Shown piece by piece: positions 1 to 9,136 of a stretch of DNA of 64,000 bases (positions within the stretch are counted from its first letter, which is position 1; each line of letters opens with the position of its first letter). The notes beneath the pieces were generated by a model. It was not told the origin of the DNA. It was given only the letters and a program-made list of their open reading frames with translations, and made no database searches. The DNA lies in contig NZ_SJPU01000001.1 in NCBI RefSeq assembly GCF_007860105.1, forward strand, positions 942,090 through 1,006,089. The letters run 5' to 3'. Source of the DNA: Allorhodopirellula heiligendammensis. Its GTDB lineage: Bacteria; Planctomycetota; Planctomycetia; Pirellulales; Pirellulaceae. The position numbers were made by a program, and so were the translations under genes.

Positions 1-1
1 C

Positions 2-1249
2 CACAAAACGAATCGCTTGTTCGGCGATGTTGTTTGTCGGCTCCAGGCCGGGTGTCGTCAGGAACTTCAAGTAGCTCGCGCCATCATTGGCAAAACGCTT
101 CGAAAGGTTGCGTGCTTTCTTGTCATCGGGAACGCGGAATCTTGCTCGCGTCAGGACCTCCATCGCCGCGTCTTCCAATTCGCCATCGAAACGTCTCCCC
201 AATGCTTCGCGTCGATGAATCACACCGAACATTTCGCGAATCGCGTCGAGCAATCGACTCGACCAACCATGCGTCCGCCCAGTCGAGTGCTCTTGAAGGA
301 AACGCAATTCACGAATTAGGTGGGCAAAGCAAAACTGGATGCTGCAATCAGTCAGTCCGCGATACTTGTGATACGCACTGAAGTAATCGCAGCCGATGAT
401 TCCGTTAAACTCTTCACCGAGCACGTCGAGCAACACACCGCTGCCGCGCGAGGCATCGATTTTGAAAACGGTGAAGCCTGTGCCGCGAAAGCACCACGTC
501 CACATGCGTTTGCCACTGTCGCGATGTCCTGTCTCGTCGATGTTGAGGATCCGCTGAGCCCTCAAGCTTCCCAAGAGGTCTTCGTAGATCGGTGCGATCG
601 CTTGGCTGATCTTGTTGATAATCTTCGCCAACTGGCCGCGAGAGAGTTTCAGCTCGTAGACGTCGAGGAGGTATTTGCGGATCGTCGAAAGCGAGGCATG
701 GCAAGTCCCTTTGAGAAAGCCAATGATGCTGGAAAGCTCGACGCCGCACAGTCCAGCTTTGCGAACCTCCGGTGGGATGGTGCAAACAACGGTCTTGTCA
801 CAGGCGGCACAGTGGCTGGCAAGCGATTGATGCTCGGTTGTTTCGGTGCGGCTGACAATCTCAATCTGCTGGAGACGCGAGACAGGGTTGTCTGTGTCCG
901 TCGTAACGGGGCCACCGCAACATGGGCATTGCTCGTACGAATACTGCGTCAGCCATTGCAGTTCGTCTTCGGGGACCGTTGGCCGCACCGTCCTCTGATG
1001 GCCCTTCTGGCCGCCCTTTTTACGTTTGCCGCTAGGCTTTCGCGGTCGGATCGGCTTCACAATGTCCGAGGAAGGAGGCTTGGAACTATTGGATGAATTC
1101 TTGGTCGCCGCGGCTAGCTTAGCGCTCACCTCGTCGAGCTTTGCCGTCGTTTCGCTGAGTTGTTTGACGATAGCGTCGAACTTCCGCTCCAACTCATTGA
1201 AGCGTTGCTCCCAGCGTTCACATTCCGGACATCCGTTCCCAGTGCTCAT
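2..1249 (-). CDS. IS66-family transposase (TnpC type), C-terminus outside window
   Basis: Translation from the ATG at 1249 stays open to the window edge (416 codons). The N-terminus begins with a CxxC pair and a coiled-coil stretch, followed by a Ser/Asn/Lys-rich segment (NSSNSSKPPSSD) and a zinc-binding CPCCGG motif. Further on come NIDETGHR, with the first catalytic Asp, then CDYFSAYHKY and FCFAHLIREL, and the visible end contains EPTNNIAEQAIR. This order is characteristic of IS66 TnpC transposases, which make DDE-type transpositions. No tnpA or tnpB companion lies upstream of the start, so it may belong to a single-gene IS66 subgroup. The element end is probably within 1250-1320, but the partner terminal repeat lies outside the window. 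Confidence 0.9.
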   Translation of the reverse strand, partial: MSTGNGCPECERWEQRFNELERKFDAIVKQLSETTAKLDEVSAKLAAATKNSSNSSKPPSSDIVKPIRPRKPSGKRKKGGQKGHQRTVRPTVPEDELQWLTQYSYEQCPCCGGPVTTDTDNPVSRLQQIEIVSRTETTEHQSLASHCAACDKTVVCTIPPEVRKAGLCGVELSSIIGFLKGTCHASLSTIRKYLLDVYELKLSRGQLAKIINKISQAIAPIYEDLLGSLRAQRILNIDETGHRDSGKRMWTWCFRGTGFTVFKIDASRGSGVLLDVLGEEFNGIIGCDYFSAYHKYRGLTDCSIQFCFAHLIRELRFLQEHSTGRTHGWSSRLLDAIREMFGVIHRREALGRRFDGELEDAAMEVLTRARFRVPDDKKARNLSKRFANDGASYLKFLTTPGLEPTNNIAEQAIRFV

Positions 1250-1320
1250 GGCGTAGAATTCTAACCGACATCGCCGAATCCGCGAATATCAGTTTTAAAA
1301 CCGTGAACAGTTACGCCGAT
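1250..1320. mobile_element. Probable right end of the IS66-like element
   Basis: The spacer upstream of the transposase contains GTGAACAGTTACGCC, which resembles the terminal repeats I recall for planctomycete IS66-like elements. The other end is outside the window, so neither the inverted repeat nor the target duplication can be confirmed. Confidence 0.3.
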
Positions 1321-1374
1321 TTTACGATGAAACTCAGCGACTTGATTTAATTGTCTTTCCAAGGGTCTGTCTCT

Positions 1375-1755
1375 CTAGCAAACAAGCTTGCCGGTTTCTT
1401 GGCTGAGCATCCAGCGTTGGTCAGCGAAATCAAAATTGCCTTCGTTGCGGAACAGCATCACGTTCACGCCCGCAGGCACGTTCTTGAGCATTTCAGGTTG
1501 ATCGTCAACGTAAAGCGTGACGCCATGCTCGGCGATCACCTCCGCCTTCGCATCCATCCGATCAACCAGCACCACTTCGTCGTAGCGAATGTTGCGCTCA
1601 TTCAAGTCCGCAATCGCCTTCGCCCGATCGCGTCGATAAGTAATCACAATCACCTTCCCCGGCCATGAATGTGTCCAAGCCGAGAAGAACTCCGGTGCTT
1701 CAGTGATGCAACCGTCAAGGTCTAGACCGAGAGTGAATCTACTTCCTTCAACCAT
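1375..1755 (-). CDS. HAD-like small hydrolase
   Basis: This 126-residue protein has an early LGLDLDG motif, the DxD nucleophile signature of HAD-superfamily phosphohydrolases. VIVITYR (motif II-like Thr) and LYVDDQPEML (motif IV Asp pair) follow. Its size matches small capless HAD proteins of the nucleotidase type. The ATG at 1755 overlaps the end of the upstream DUF429-like gene by 8 nt, so the two are probably translationally coupled. The substrate cannot be told from sequence. Confidence 0.75.
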   Translation of the reverse strand: MVEGSRFTLGLDLDGCITEAPEFFSAWTHSWPGKVIVITYRRDRAKAIADLNERNIRYDEVVLVDRMDAKAEVIAEHGVTLYVDDQPEMLKNVPAGVNVMLFRNEGNFDFADQRWMLSQETGKLVC

Positions 1756-2734
1756 GCTTGTTTACCTCTAGCTCGTTGACGCATTTGTTGGCATTGTCCC
1801 AGGCTTCGCGTACAGTCGGACAGCAAAGGCTGTCCGTGATTCTGGGAATCAGAAAATATCCCATGTCTTCCGTGCCCCACCAATCACATTTGCCGCGAAT
1901 CAAATCAACAAGATTTGCGAGACCCACCAGCGCATCCAATTCATCATCCGAAGACACTGGTGAATCTAATGTCGCAATCTCTTTGCTCAGCAGATCCACG
2001 ACTCCGTTGCAAGCCGCTTGAAATCCAATTTTTGTTGCTGCGGAAGAATCGCCTTTGTACTTTTGGAGCGTGTCGATCGCACCGAGGCGTTTCTGAGCAA
2101 TCCAAACCGCCATTGTGACAGCTGGATGGCTCTCGAGAACGTAGATGCAACGCGAGACCGGATTGGTCGCCGCCTTAGGCGAATAGGACAGACAAATACC
2201 TTCGGAAGCGGCTCTCTCGGCAAGTCGACCTCGAAACAGCTGAACAACAGGACCATGCGGCGCGCCTTGATATCCCAACACGGAAAGGCCTGGGTGTATT
2301 TTCGTTAACGAACGGTTTGACTGGTTTCGGTGCTCCCCTTTCCATCCGCAGAGTCTGCCAATGATCTCAGCGAGTTTGGGGAATTTCAGTTTTGAATCGA
2401 GGACAGATGGTTTGCTGCCCAACGCCTTCTCACAAGGGCGTGTCGAAAAAGGGTTCAGGTCAAATGGCCAGTAAGATCCCTTCAACGAAGCACCCGGACG
2501 CGTAAAGGATTGCGGCATGCAGATCGGAGCATCAATCGCGAGTAGCACCGCGCTGTCTTTTGCGTCGCACGCAATTTTTGAAATGAATGCGTCAAGAGAC
2601 ACGATCGGTGTTTCGGTATACGTTGGTCTATCAAAAGTCGCGGACGATTTCTGGCAGGTAGTGCGATAGCTCGCCCACGATTTACTTGAACCGGGATCAA
2701 TTCCGTAGAGAATCGTGCGTTCAGAAATTTCCAC
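1748..2734 (-). CDS. DUF429-like protein (predicted RNase H fold)
   Basis: The 328-residue protein starts with YGIDPGSSKS, an RNase-H-fold phosphate loop. It later contains AIDAPI, VLESHPAV and DDELDALVGLANL. The GIDP / DAPI / ESHPA / DALDAL series is the layout of DUF429 proteins, whose biochemical role is not established. It is the first gene of a two-gene unit with the HAD-like hydrolase. An ATG start at 2734 is used. It is larger than most DUF429 members, with the extra length between the second and third motifs. Confidence 0.65.
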   Translation of the reverse strand: MEISERTILYGIDPGSSKSWASYRTTCQKSSATFDRPTYTETPIVSLDAFISKIACDAKDSAVLLAIDAPICMPQSFTRPGASLKGSYWPFDLNPFSTRPCEKALGSKPSVLDSKLKFPKLAEIIGRLCGWKGEHRNQSNRSLTKIHPGLSVLGYQGAPHGPVVQLFRGRLAERAASEGICLSYSPKAATNPVSRCIYVLESHPAVTMAVWIAQKRLGAIDTLQKYKGDSSAATKIGFQAACNGVVDLLSKEIATLDSPVSSDDELDALVGLANLVDLIRGKCDWWGTEDMGYFLIPRITDSLCCPTVREAWDNANKCVNELEVNKHG

Positions 2735-2772
2735 TGGATCTCCATAAACAAAAGGACGTAAATTTGTACACT

Positions 2773-3048
2773 CTAGTTCTCAAGGATCTGTTTGATCGTT
2801 GTTCTGGCGACACGCCAGGTTCGCATGCGGCTTCGGCTGGGCATACCGAGCCATATCATAAGCAATCCGAGGCCGGGCAGGGGGACCAAGCCGGCGGTCA
2901 AGAGGAACAGCCGCAAGTTGATGCCGAATTCCTTGCCGAGACTTCCGAAAGCGTTGGGATCGAGGTAGCAGTACAACGCCATGCCGAGACTTGCGAGCAG
3001 CATTTGGCAGCCGTAGAATAGCGAGATGAGTTTGGCGATCTTTCGCAA
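2773..3048 (-). CDS. Small two-helix membrane protein, unknown function
   Basis: This 91-residue protein has two hydrophobic segments, around residues 6-28 and 44-68, and a basic C-terminal tail (SRSRMRTWRVAR). Translation begins at TTG 3048, with GGAG about 8 nt upstream. No family is recognised. It sits in a same-strand run of small genes. Confidence 0.5.
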   Translation of the reverse strand: MRKIAKLISLFYGCQMLLASLGMALYCYLDPNAFGSLGKEFGINLRLFLLTAGLVPLPGLGLLMIWLGMPSRSRMRTWRVARTTIKQILEN

Positions 3049-3128
3049 ACGTGAGTCTCCAAGGGGAGTAGGGTTGGTCGGTCAGTCAACTTGCGGGACA
3101 GGAGCAGGCGAGATGCCTGCCGGAAGAT

Positions 3129-3413
3129 TCACAGGCCAATTTGCGATTTCGATTGCACCTTGTCATGCGAAAAGGTGATCGAAATGATCTTGTCCTCGCC
3201 TTGCCAGACCATGCTCTTCATATCGATGGAAATGCCACCGAAACTGGCATCGCTACTGGCCTGCTCGGTGCCAGTTCCGAGAATCGACTCGACTTCATTG
3301 ATTGTCATCCCGGTTTTGACTTCGGCGTAGTTGTCTTTGGTCACTCGATTGCCGCCGCAGCCAACGAAGAGAGAAAGGCAAGACAACAGCAGCAGACTTT
3401 TGATTTGGGACAT
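3129..3413 (-). CDS. Small lipoprotein, SmpA/OmlA-like
   Basis: The 94-residue product has a lipoprotein signal ending in the lipobox LFVGC, followed by KDNYAEVKTGMTINEVESIL. That K-x-G-M-(S/T)-x-x-E-V segment and the following short beta-rich part (MVWQGEDKIISITF) match the SmpA/OmlA-like fold often found in planctomycete lipoproteins. It is probably exported and lipid-anchored. Its specific partner is unknown. Confidence 0.7.
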   Translation of the reverse strand: MSQIKSLLLLSCLSLFVGCGGNRVTKDNYAEVKTGMTINEVESILGTGTEQASSDASFGGISIDMKSMVWQGEDKIISITFSHDKVQSKSQIGL

Positions 3414-3461
3414 GTGGTGAATCCGTTGGGGTGAAGGAGGGATATGGTGACGAGCGATGAG

Positions 3462-3614
3462 CTACCGGGTGATGTCGTACAGTTCGCCGTTTCGAAACTG
3501 GACGCCGAAATTCTTGTTGCAGTGTCGGCAGGTTTCTCGTTGAGTGCCGTTTCGGACTCGATCTCGGACAGTGTTAGGGCGTCCGCAATGGGGACAGAGA
3601 ACAGTGATGACCAA
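3462..3614 (-). CDS. 50-residue zinc-ribbon protein
   Basis: The product carries two CPHC/CRHC-type knuckles (VLCPHCGRPN and ETCRHCNKNF), a single zinc ribbon ending in a short strand (GVQFRNGELYDITR). A longer reading frame runs back to 3836, but that extension looks like non-coding translation. TTG at 3614 has a GGAG 9 nt upstream and starts just before the ribbon, so the short form is preferred. It may bind nucleic acid or another protein, but no function can be assigned. Confidence 0.5.
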   Translation of the reverse strand: MVITVLCPHCGRPNTVRDRVRNGTQRETCRHCNKNFGVQFRNGELYDITR

Positions 3615-3768
3615 ATGAGTGGACTCCGGTTGAAGTGAAGGTCGGAAACAAGAATTGAAACGATATCGGGAGACAGAAAAGACTTCCAGATTTGGAAGGT
3701 TCTTTGACAGGTTTGAAGCTGTGAGAGGGGCGGGGCGGCGACCAGGCGGCAGGCGCCGTGTCGATGCG

Positions 3769-4002
3769 TTAGAGTCGCAATGGTTGATACGCTGGTGCAT
3801 CGCTGCGACCATCGACGAATCGAGGCACGATGTCACGGTTGAAGAGATCTAATTGGCGACGCAGTTCATGGATCTGCCGAGCCAATTCGTTCGGCTGTTG
3901 GATCACCAACATCCAGCGGTCTGGCGTCACGCCGATACCCGCGACGGTCGCCGCCAAGCTTAATGCTTGGCGGCGGTTGATTGCGTTGTCTTGGGGATTC
4001 AT
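3769..4002 (-). CDS. Short protein with Tat-like N-terminus, unknown
   Basis: The 77-residue product begins MNPQDNAINRRQALSLAA, a twin-arginine followed by a short hydrophobic stretch. This resembles a Tat signal but is weak. The rest is predicted helical (QQPNELARQIHELRRQLDLF). Its ATG overlaps the stop codon of the upstream gene (TAATG), which suggests coupled translation. No family is recognised. Confidence 0.45.
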   Translation of the reverse strand: MNPQDNAINRRQALSLAATVAGIGVTPDRWMLVIQQPNELARQIHELRRQLDLFNRDIVPRFVDGRSDAPAYQPLRL

Positions 4003-4331
4003 TAACGCAGCCTCTTGGTTTGCAGAACGGTCACTTGGCCGCCGAACTGTGCGTCGATCAAACGACGAGCCTGAGCGGAATCGCGAGCGTTGACATTGAC
4101 GTAGGAAACACTGCCACCAAGGCGAATCTTCACTTCAAACGTGTACACTGGCGTCTCCGGTCTTGGCGGGATTGAAATTGACTCGGCTCTCGGTGGAAAG
4201 CTGATGCTCTGGATAGAAGTGCCGCTGAACAATCGTGGCGATGTTCTGACAAACCCGTTCGGTGTCAAAGCACAGGCCGATCGCGATCTACATTCGATAG
4301 CGTCCTGACCTGTGAACAAACTCCAGACCAT
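4002..4331 (-). CDS. Small protein of unknown function
   Basis: The C-terminal 50 residues (VYTFEVKIRLGGSVSYVNVNA...) read as a compact alpha/beta domain of the kind found in small plasmid or island proteins. The N-terminal 50 residues look less protein-like, so the true start may be internal. The stop overlaps the start of the 77-residue gene. Confidence 0.4.
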   Translation of the reverse strand: MVWSLFTGQDAIECRSRSACALTPNGFVRTSPRLFSGTSIQSISFPPRAESISIPPRPETPVYTFEVKIRLGGSVSYVNVNARDSAQARRLIDAQFGGQVTVLQTKRLR

Positions 4332-4578
4332 CGGTGAAGAGCAAATCGCTTAAGTAGTCGTGATAAACAGGGTCGGCGTTGATCGTCTCTTGATGGAATC
4401 GGCCAATGTTGATCTCGACCATTTCATCGACGAGTCGATTGAGATTCTGTGCTCGGCTGATCACGATCCCGCGGCCGAACGAACGCTTTGTGCAGTCAGC
4501 GATGATAAGCGGAAGTTCGACGGAGAAGTCGATCGCGTGAAGAGGACTGTTGCTGGTTTGAGTGAAGATTGCTTTCAA
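4288..4578 (-). CDS. Hypothetical protein, uncertain
   Basis: A 96-codon reading frame starts at TTG 4578 and encodes a mixed alpha/beta sequence (NLNRLVDEMVEINIGRF) with no recognisable motif. It overlaps the next gene by 44 nt. It is listed because its codon pattern resembles its neighbours, but it could be spurious. Confidence 0.3.
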   Translation of the reverse strand: MKAIFTQTSNSPLHAIDFSVELPLIIADCTKRSFGRGIVISRAQNLNRLVDEMVEINIGRFHQETINADPVYHDYLSDLLFTDGLEFVHRSGRYRM

Positions 4579-4700
4579 GCGAAGACTCTTGGTAGGAGAG
4601 GAAGAAGCGAAGGAGAGCGACGAGGACCCGATTCATTAAACCGGGACGCTTTCCGCTAGTCACGGTTTGGCAGGGTTTTTGACAAGTTCTGCCAACAGGT

Positions 4701-5378
4701 TTATGTCGTCGTCAGCATGTGACGGACACGTTCGACGTCGATCATCGGCTGACCGGCTAATCTGCAAAGCCGTGACAGGTACCAATCGTTGAACCATTGG
4801 TCGATGATTGAATCGACGCGGTGTGCGTACATCCAAGGAGCCAGAGCGAATCTTTCACGTTCTTGCTCGTAGTACGCCGCAAGTGAATCCTGATCGGCCA
4901 CCATCGCCGCCGCGATTTCGGTCTCGTCGCCGGCGGCCATCCATAAGATCGTGTAGGTTCGACCGAACAGACTTCGATCTCGCGGGCCGTCTTGGCCTGG
5001 GCCTGCGAGCGAACTTGGATGATCGTCAAACGACAACGCTCGCGGTTGATCGACAACGCCACCACAACTCAGTGCGATTGAGTGCGAAGGGAAATGTCGC
5101 TCCAGCACCGTTCGTTTGCCGGCATCCGATGGCCAACAGGGAGTTGGGATGATCGTTCGGGCGACGGGATACGATCGAGCCATGCCAACAACATTGCCTG
5201 TCGTGTGGTCGGCGTCCCAAACGAACGGCGTTTCGTGGGATGGACCGCGAAGGTTTTCGACGACTAGGTAGTGCGGGGACGAGAGTTGGCTGGGCAGCGG
5301 ATGAGTCGAAATCAAATGCGATCCTTGGGGGCGACGGAAGGGCACAAGCGAAACGGAAGCGATACTCTCTTGAGTCAT
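4701..5378 (-). CDS. Hypothetical protein, first gene of a minus-strand run
   Basis: The 225-residue product shows no family signature that I recognise. The N-terminal half is rich in Pro and Ser. The C-terminal half is helical and aromatic (AAYYEQERERFALAPWMYAH and IDQWFNDWYLSRL). It faces away from the plus-strand gene at 5542, and the short AT-rich spacer between them carries palindromic sites. Confidence 0.45.
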   Translation of the reverse strand: MTQESIASVSLVPFRRPQGSHLISTHPLPSQLSSPHYLVVENLRGPSHETPFVWDADHTTGNVVGMARSYPVARTIIPTPCWPSDAGKRTVLERHFPSHSIALSCGGVVDQPRALSFDDHPSSLAGPGQDGPRDRSLFGRTYTILWMAAGDETEIAAAMVADQDSLAAYYEQERERFALAPWMYAHRVDSIIDQWFNDWYLSRLCRLAGQPMIDVERVRHMLTTT

Positions 5379-5450
5379 GAATCACTCCGAGTGTTAAGTC
5401 TGCCGAAGGTCGTCGAATTGGGCCGTGAAAGACTTCTCCCAATACGCAGC

Positions 5451-5503
5451 TTTGTAAATTTTGTCTTCCCTCGCAAAGCGTTACGAATGGAGTAAATTTA
5501 CAA
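5451..5503. promoter_or_regulatory. Repeated GTAAATTT sites in a divergent promoter region
   Basis: The spacer between the divergent genes at 5378 and 5542 contains GTAAATTT at 5454-5461. It also contains the perfect 10-bp palindrome GTAAATTTAC at 5492-5501. The two occurrences are 38 bp apart in an otherwise GC-rich context, which fits an operator, although no matching regulator is identified. Confidence 0.35.
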
Positions 5504-5541
5504 TTCATGTATCAACCGCCATCCACTCGTGCTTTTCAGCT

Positions 5542-6309
5542 ATGCCGCGTCAAACCATCCAGCAGCAAATCGACGCGTTCACAAGTGAGCGTCGGCTGTC
5601 GATTGCCCATCCATTGCAGCGATACCTGGGCTCAGGCTGTTGCGCGAGTCTTCCCCGCCACGCCAAGCTTCATTGGCGAGGATTGCTTCAACCAAAGTCG
5701 GGTGCCGTCAACGGCCGGTGGATGGTTGACGAGCGATTGTTACCCACAGTGCCACCCAGCGGTCGCAAAAGCGAATTCGAGCCCCACGACGAAGCGATCC
5801 TGTGTCACTGCAAACCGCTCGACGACACTCATGAAAAGATCGGCAGTGAAAATCGCTATCCCGACATTCCTGATCGCTGGGACATCTATCTATTGATGCG
5901 ACACCAATACAACGCGATCGCTTTCACCGGCAAAAAGATTGCTGCAGTCATCCGACGAACCCCAGCCACGCACCGAACGATTTTGAACCTACGTGATTGG
6001 GAAACCGATCCCGCTGGCGGCCGCTACCGCCGCACCCGAGTCAAATCCCAACTCCGCCGCCGACTGGGGCGAATTCCTTATCCCCACGAAATCGAACGCG
6101 CCCACGCCAAGACCGCTTTGATTCACTTGGGTTTCAAGCTCCCTGGCAAACCCAAGGAACGCCACGGCTCCTGGCCCGGTTTACTCAAAAATCTTGGCTT
6201 TGAAGTCGAAATCACAAAGGGCATCGGCCCCACTCCTCACGTCGCGATGAGCACCAAAATGATCAGCGCCTACCGCGAACGATATCCCGACCGAGAAGGC
6301 TACGTTTGA
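5542..6309 (+). CDS. Hypothetical protein
   Basis: The product starting at ATG 5542 is about 255 residues long and basic. It contains WDIYLLMRHQYNAIAFTG and a C-terminal Lys/Arg-rich region. The frame is open from 5461, but the first 27 codons lie in the AT-rich promoter-like spacer, so the later ATG is preferred. No domain is recognised. The basic tail (RRTRVKSQLRRRLGR) could contact nucleic acid. Confidence 0.45.
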   Translation: MPRQTIQQQIDAFTSERRLSIAHPLQRYLGSGCCASLPRHAKLHWRGLLQPKSGAVNGRWMVDERLLPTVPPSGRKSEFEPHDEAILCHCKPLDDTHEKIGSENRYPDIPDRWDIYLLMRHQYNAIAFTGKKIAAVIRRTPATHRTILNLRDWETDPAGGRYRRTRVKSQLRRRLGRIPYPHEIERAHAKTALIHLGFKLPGKPKERHGSWPGLLKNLGFEVEITKGIGPTPHVAMSTKMISAYRERYPDREGYV

Positions 6310-7040
6310 GCCAACAAGTTCTGCTCAAAGCCACCTTGCCGTTCCGGCGTCAGTCGAACTCTAGGCGTCTCTCTCTTACCGCCGAATCCTGTTTACTGGG
6401 GCGGACATGTTAACGGAGAGAGTCCGAGAGATTCGGCGGTTAGATTCGGGAGATCGACCCGGAAAGCTGCTTTCTCGTCGTCTCACCCGACCGGACGAGA
6501 GCGAACGGGGGTTGCCGGCATCGGCCAGAAAGTGCCGCAAATGCCGGGTAGAAACGCAAAAAGGCCGATGCATTTGCATCGGCCTTTGGCGTTAAGTCAC
6601 GGACACTCGCTCTTCGCGAATATCCGAAAAGGCTCCCCGATACAGACACGAACCAGTGACAAGCCAGTTAACAACTGCGATCCGACTGACAACGCCATTA
6701 AGGAATCGTCGGCGCCCGCAGATGTCGGCGCTTACAAATCGTTGATTTCGTAATCTCGTGTTTTGCGGGGTGAAATCGCGAATTGGCCCGGGGCAGGTGC
6801 CTTTTTGACGGCGATTTTGCTAAATTGGAAGCAAAAGCTGGCCTGGGTGGTGATGCCCGATTGATAAAAATCGCCTCGTGGTTCATGGATGGAAATACAC
6901 CCGAATTTAGCGCTAAATCGTGTCATCATTACTTGAGGAACCTCTTAGCTCTCAGAGCTCGAACCAATCGCTTAGCACAATAGGCTCCGCCTGCGACTGT
7001 CGGTGCCACCTCCGCTCTGCAAAAAAACGAACAAGGGTCG
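6310..7040. other. 731-bp stretch without a convincing gene
   Basis: This stretch holds an imperfect inverted repeat with arms near 6378-6388 and 6430-6440 (CCGCCGAATC / GATTCGGCGG) and the strong hairpin at 6560-6587. Reading frames on both strands are short and lack motifs. It may be an old insertion site or a dispersed non-coding repeat. Confidence 0.4.
6558..6590 (-). terminator. Perfect 12-bp hairpin with T-run on the minus strand
   Basis: The arms AAAGGCCGATGC (6560-6571) and GCATCGGCCTTT (6576-6587) pair perfectly around a 4-nt loop. On the minus strand the stem is followed by a run of T, as in an intrinsic terminator. No gene on that strand lies just upstream, so it is an orphan or part of a dispersed repeat. 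Confidence 0.5.
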
Positions 7041-7796
7041 TTGAAGGGTTTGCGTGGCCATTGGTGTATCGATAAGTTCGTGTTGGCACGCTCGATCCAG
7101 AACTCGTGGAACATTCAAATGCGTATTGCAGACCAAGCCCCGAGAGACCTCCCATGGCATACGGATATTTCGAATGCGCTCATCCAACGTCTGCAACTGC
7201 GTGGTCGTTTGTTTTATCCATTGCCATCACCGCTGATTGAACTCGTGGACAACGAACTTGCGACAGCCATCGGCAAAGCGGCGGTCGCGGATGAACGAGA
7301 GATCGCCGAACTAGCCGACCAGCGAGGCGCAGCGGCGCTTCGAGGTGGTGAGGCGGTTCAATACCCGTATCTAATTGACCGTAGTCCCGCTCTCACAATT
7401 GAAGTTCTTCGAGCCGCGGGATCCAAAGAACCCGAGAAAGTCCTCGAAGAACTTGGCGACACATTGCCACACTATTTTCGATATTCTCAAGCGTACTGCG
7501 GGTGGCTCGTGAGCGAGACCGCGTTCTGGTCCGACTTGGATCAATTGGTCGCGCAAGAGGACATCGAATCGTACAAGCTACCTGCGCCCGTGCCAGCACT
7601 TCTTGGAGGGGAAGCACTACCTCATGCAACTGCTGAACAGGCTGCTATCATGCAGCGATACCAAGAGTTCTACAAAAAGTGGAAGCTGCCCGTCTCTCCC
7701 GGGCAAAACTGCTCTTCCGTTCTCTGCAAGTCGGGCTATCAATTGATAGCAAAACCCCACCGGCGACCGAGGCGAGGTGAAGAGGCGTTGTCGTAG
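7041..7796 (+). CDS. Hypothetical protein, possibly 5' half of a broken gene
   Basis: The middle of this 251-codon frame looks like genuine protein (EVLRAAGSKEPEKVLEELG, FYKKWKLP). The last 35 residues (after KKWKLPV) look like translation of non-coding DNA. The start is uncertain, and ATG 7119 is an alternative. A second frame from 7858 continues with similar style but has no usable start, so the two may be halves of one disrupted gene. Confidence 0.4.
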   Translation: MKGLRGHWCIDKFVLARSIQNSWNIQMRIADQAPRDLPWHTDISNALIQRLQLRGRLFYPLPSPLIELVDNELATAIGKAAVADEREIAELADQRGAAALRGGEAVQYPYLIDRSPALTIEVLRAAGSKEPEKVLEELGDTLPHYFRYSQAYCGWLVSETAFWSDLDQLVAQEDIESYKLPAPVPALLGGEALPHATAEQAAIMQRYQEFYKKWKLPVSPGQNCSSVLCKSGYQLIAKPHRRPRRGEEALS

Positions 7797-7857
7797 TTTT
7801 GTTCTTGAGTGAATGAAAAAGGTGACGCATCCTATTGGAACTATAACCCTTCAATAG

Positions 7858-9033
7858 CCCAAAATAGCCGCAAGTTCGCCAAATGGTGAATTCGCACACG
7901 CAGCCGATACCGGAAAAAGTAAGCTGAACATCCCCTACAAATTAATACTCGACCCCGCACATCTCGACAGTCTTCCAGTTAGGTACAAGTGGGAAGTCGT
8001 ACGACGTCACCCGCTCTACATTTGGCTGTGGGAAACGCTGCAAACTCTGAAAACGTCTGCTCCAAATTCTTTCGAGCAGGAGTTCTTATCGACGCCGCAA
8101 TTCTCCGAGATCGGCGAACTCCTGGGTGTTAATGGTATTCCAGTCAATCCCGCCCTCGAATTCGACTCCTTAGTAGATGCAGAAACAAATCCCTTGTGGC
8201 TCAAGCGAGCGGCACAACCAGTGAGTTTGCGATTAGTAGCAAGATTGCTGCTGGCGGCAAATCTTGCGCCGGAGACTCTCCGACTGCTTTCGGAGCATTT
8301 TTCTCGAGCGGCGAGTTCCGACGTCGATTCGGATGATCGATATGAAACGCTTTTCAGTCTGAGCTCTGCCGAATGTCCTGACCTCGATTTGCTCGCCAAT
8401 ATACCGCTATACCTACTCAATCCTGCCGCACCAGCCGAGGAATTTAATTCCGACCTGAAAAAACTTCGCGACCAATGGCGGGAACATCTCAAACTTCCCA
8501 ATAGTCGTGTAAGTGAAAAAAAATATGGGGACTATCTGCGAGCTTGGGACCTCCGAGAGGGTTGGTCGGAGGGAAAATACCATCGTGATGCCGTACGCAG
8601 CATGAAAGTTGTCGCTAAAGAACTTGGACAGTCAAAAACCTCCGCAAGGAACTGGTATCGGAGCGGATTCAAGCTCGTGACCGGACATGAGTTTTCTGTC
8701 GAGAATTGGGTGGAAGTGATGGGCGTTACCCAGCTTTCTGAATTGTTCGGCGAAACGGTCCCAGCGGCTTCCAAACGCCGTGCACTTCGCTCCAATGCTC
8801 GTCGACCGGTAGACGACACGACTGTCTCAGGCGGTCGAAACCAACAGGGAAATCCCGGAGTGGTTGAAGAGCTGTCGGCTCATCGAGCCGCAGAGGACGC
8901 TCAACAGATGCTGCTACGCATATCGAACTTAATGGCCGAGGGCTGCTCAGATAAAGAGATTCTCGAGGATCTCGGGCTCAAGGAGACAGCCCTGCCAGCG
9001 ATCAGAGAGTTCCGCGAAATCCTTGAAACCTAG
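7858..9033 (+). pseudogene. Hypothetical protein lacking a proper start
   Basis: The frame is open from just after a TAG at 7855 and encodes a coherent protein from about 7918 on (YKLILDPAHLDSLPVRYKWE, HPLYIWLWETLQTL). No ATG or GTG occurs in frame before this part. The first conventional alternative start is TTG 8194, well inside the coherent region. The C-terminal part has a possible helix-turn-helix (KELGQSKTSARNWYRSGFK) and a second helical pair near the end (SDKEILEDLGLKETALPAI), suggesting a DNA-binding protein. It is either 5'-truncated or frameshifted relative to the 7041 frame. Confidence 0.45.
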
Positions 9034-9136
9034 CGATCGAATCGCGCCAAAATAGCGTTCGGCGTATTTGGTTCTGTGAAGAAGTCGGAAGGATATTTTT
9101 GCTTCTGCCTTCGGCCACGGCATCAGTGGCCAACTA

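Noticed and set aside
17-1096. Plus-strand frames at the left edge
   Set aside because: They are antisense to the IS66 transposase, which has clear family motifs on the minus strand.
4757-5065. Frames overlapping the 225-residue minus-strand gene
   Set aside because: They are alternative frames of the same segment with no supporting motif.
6440-6649. 69-codon minus-strand frame
   Set aside because: It spans the perfect hairpin at 6560-6587, so it more likely belongs to a dispersed non-coding repeat than to a gene.
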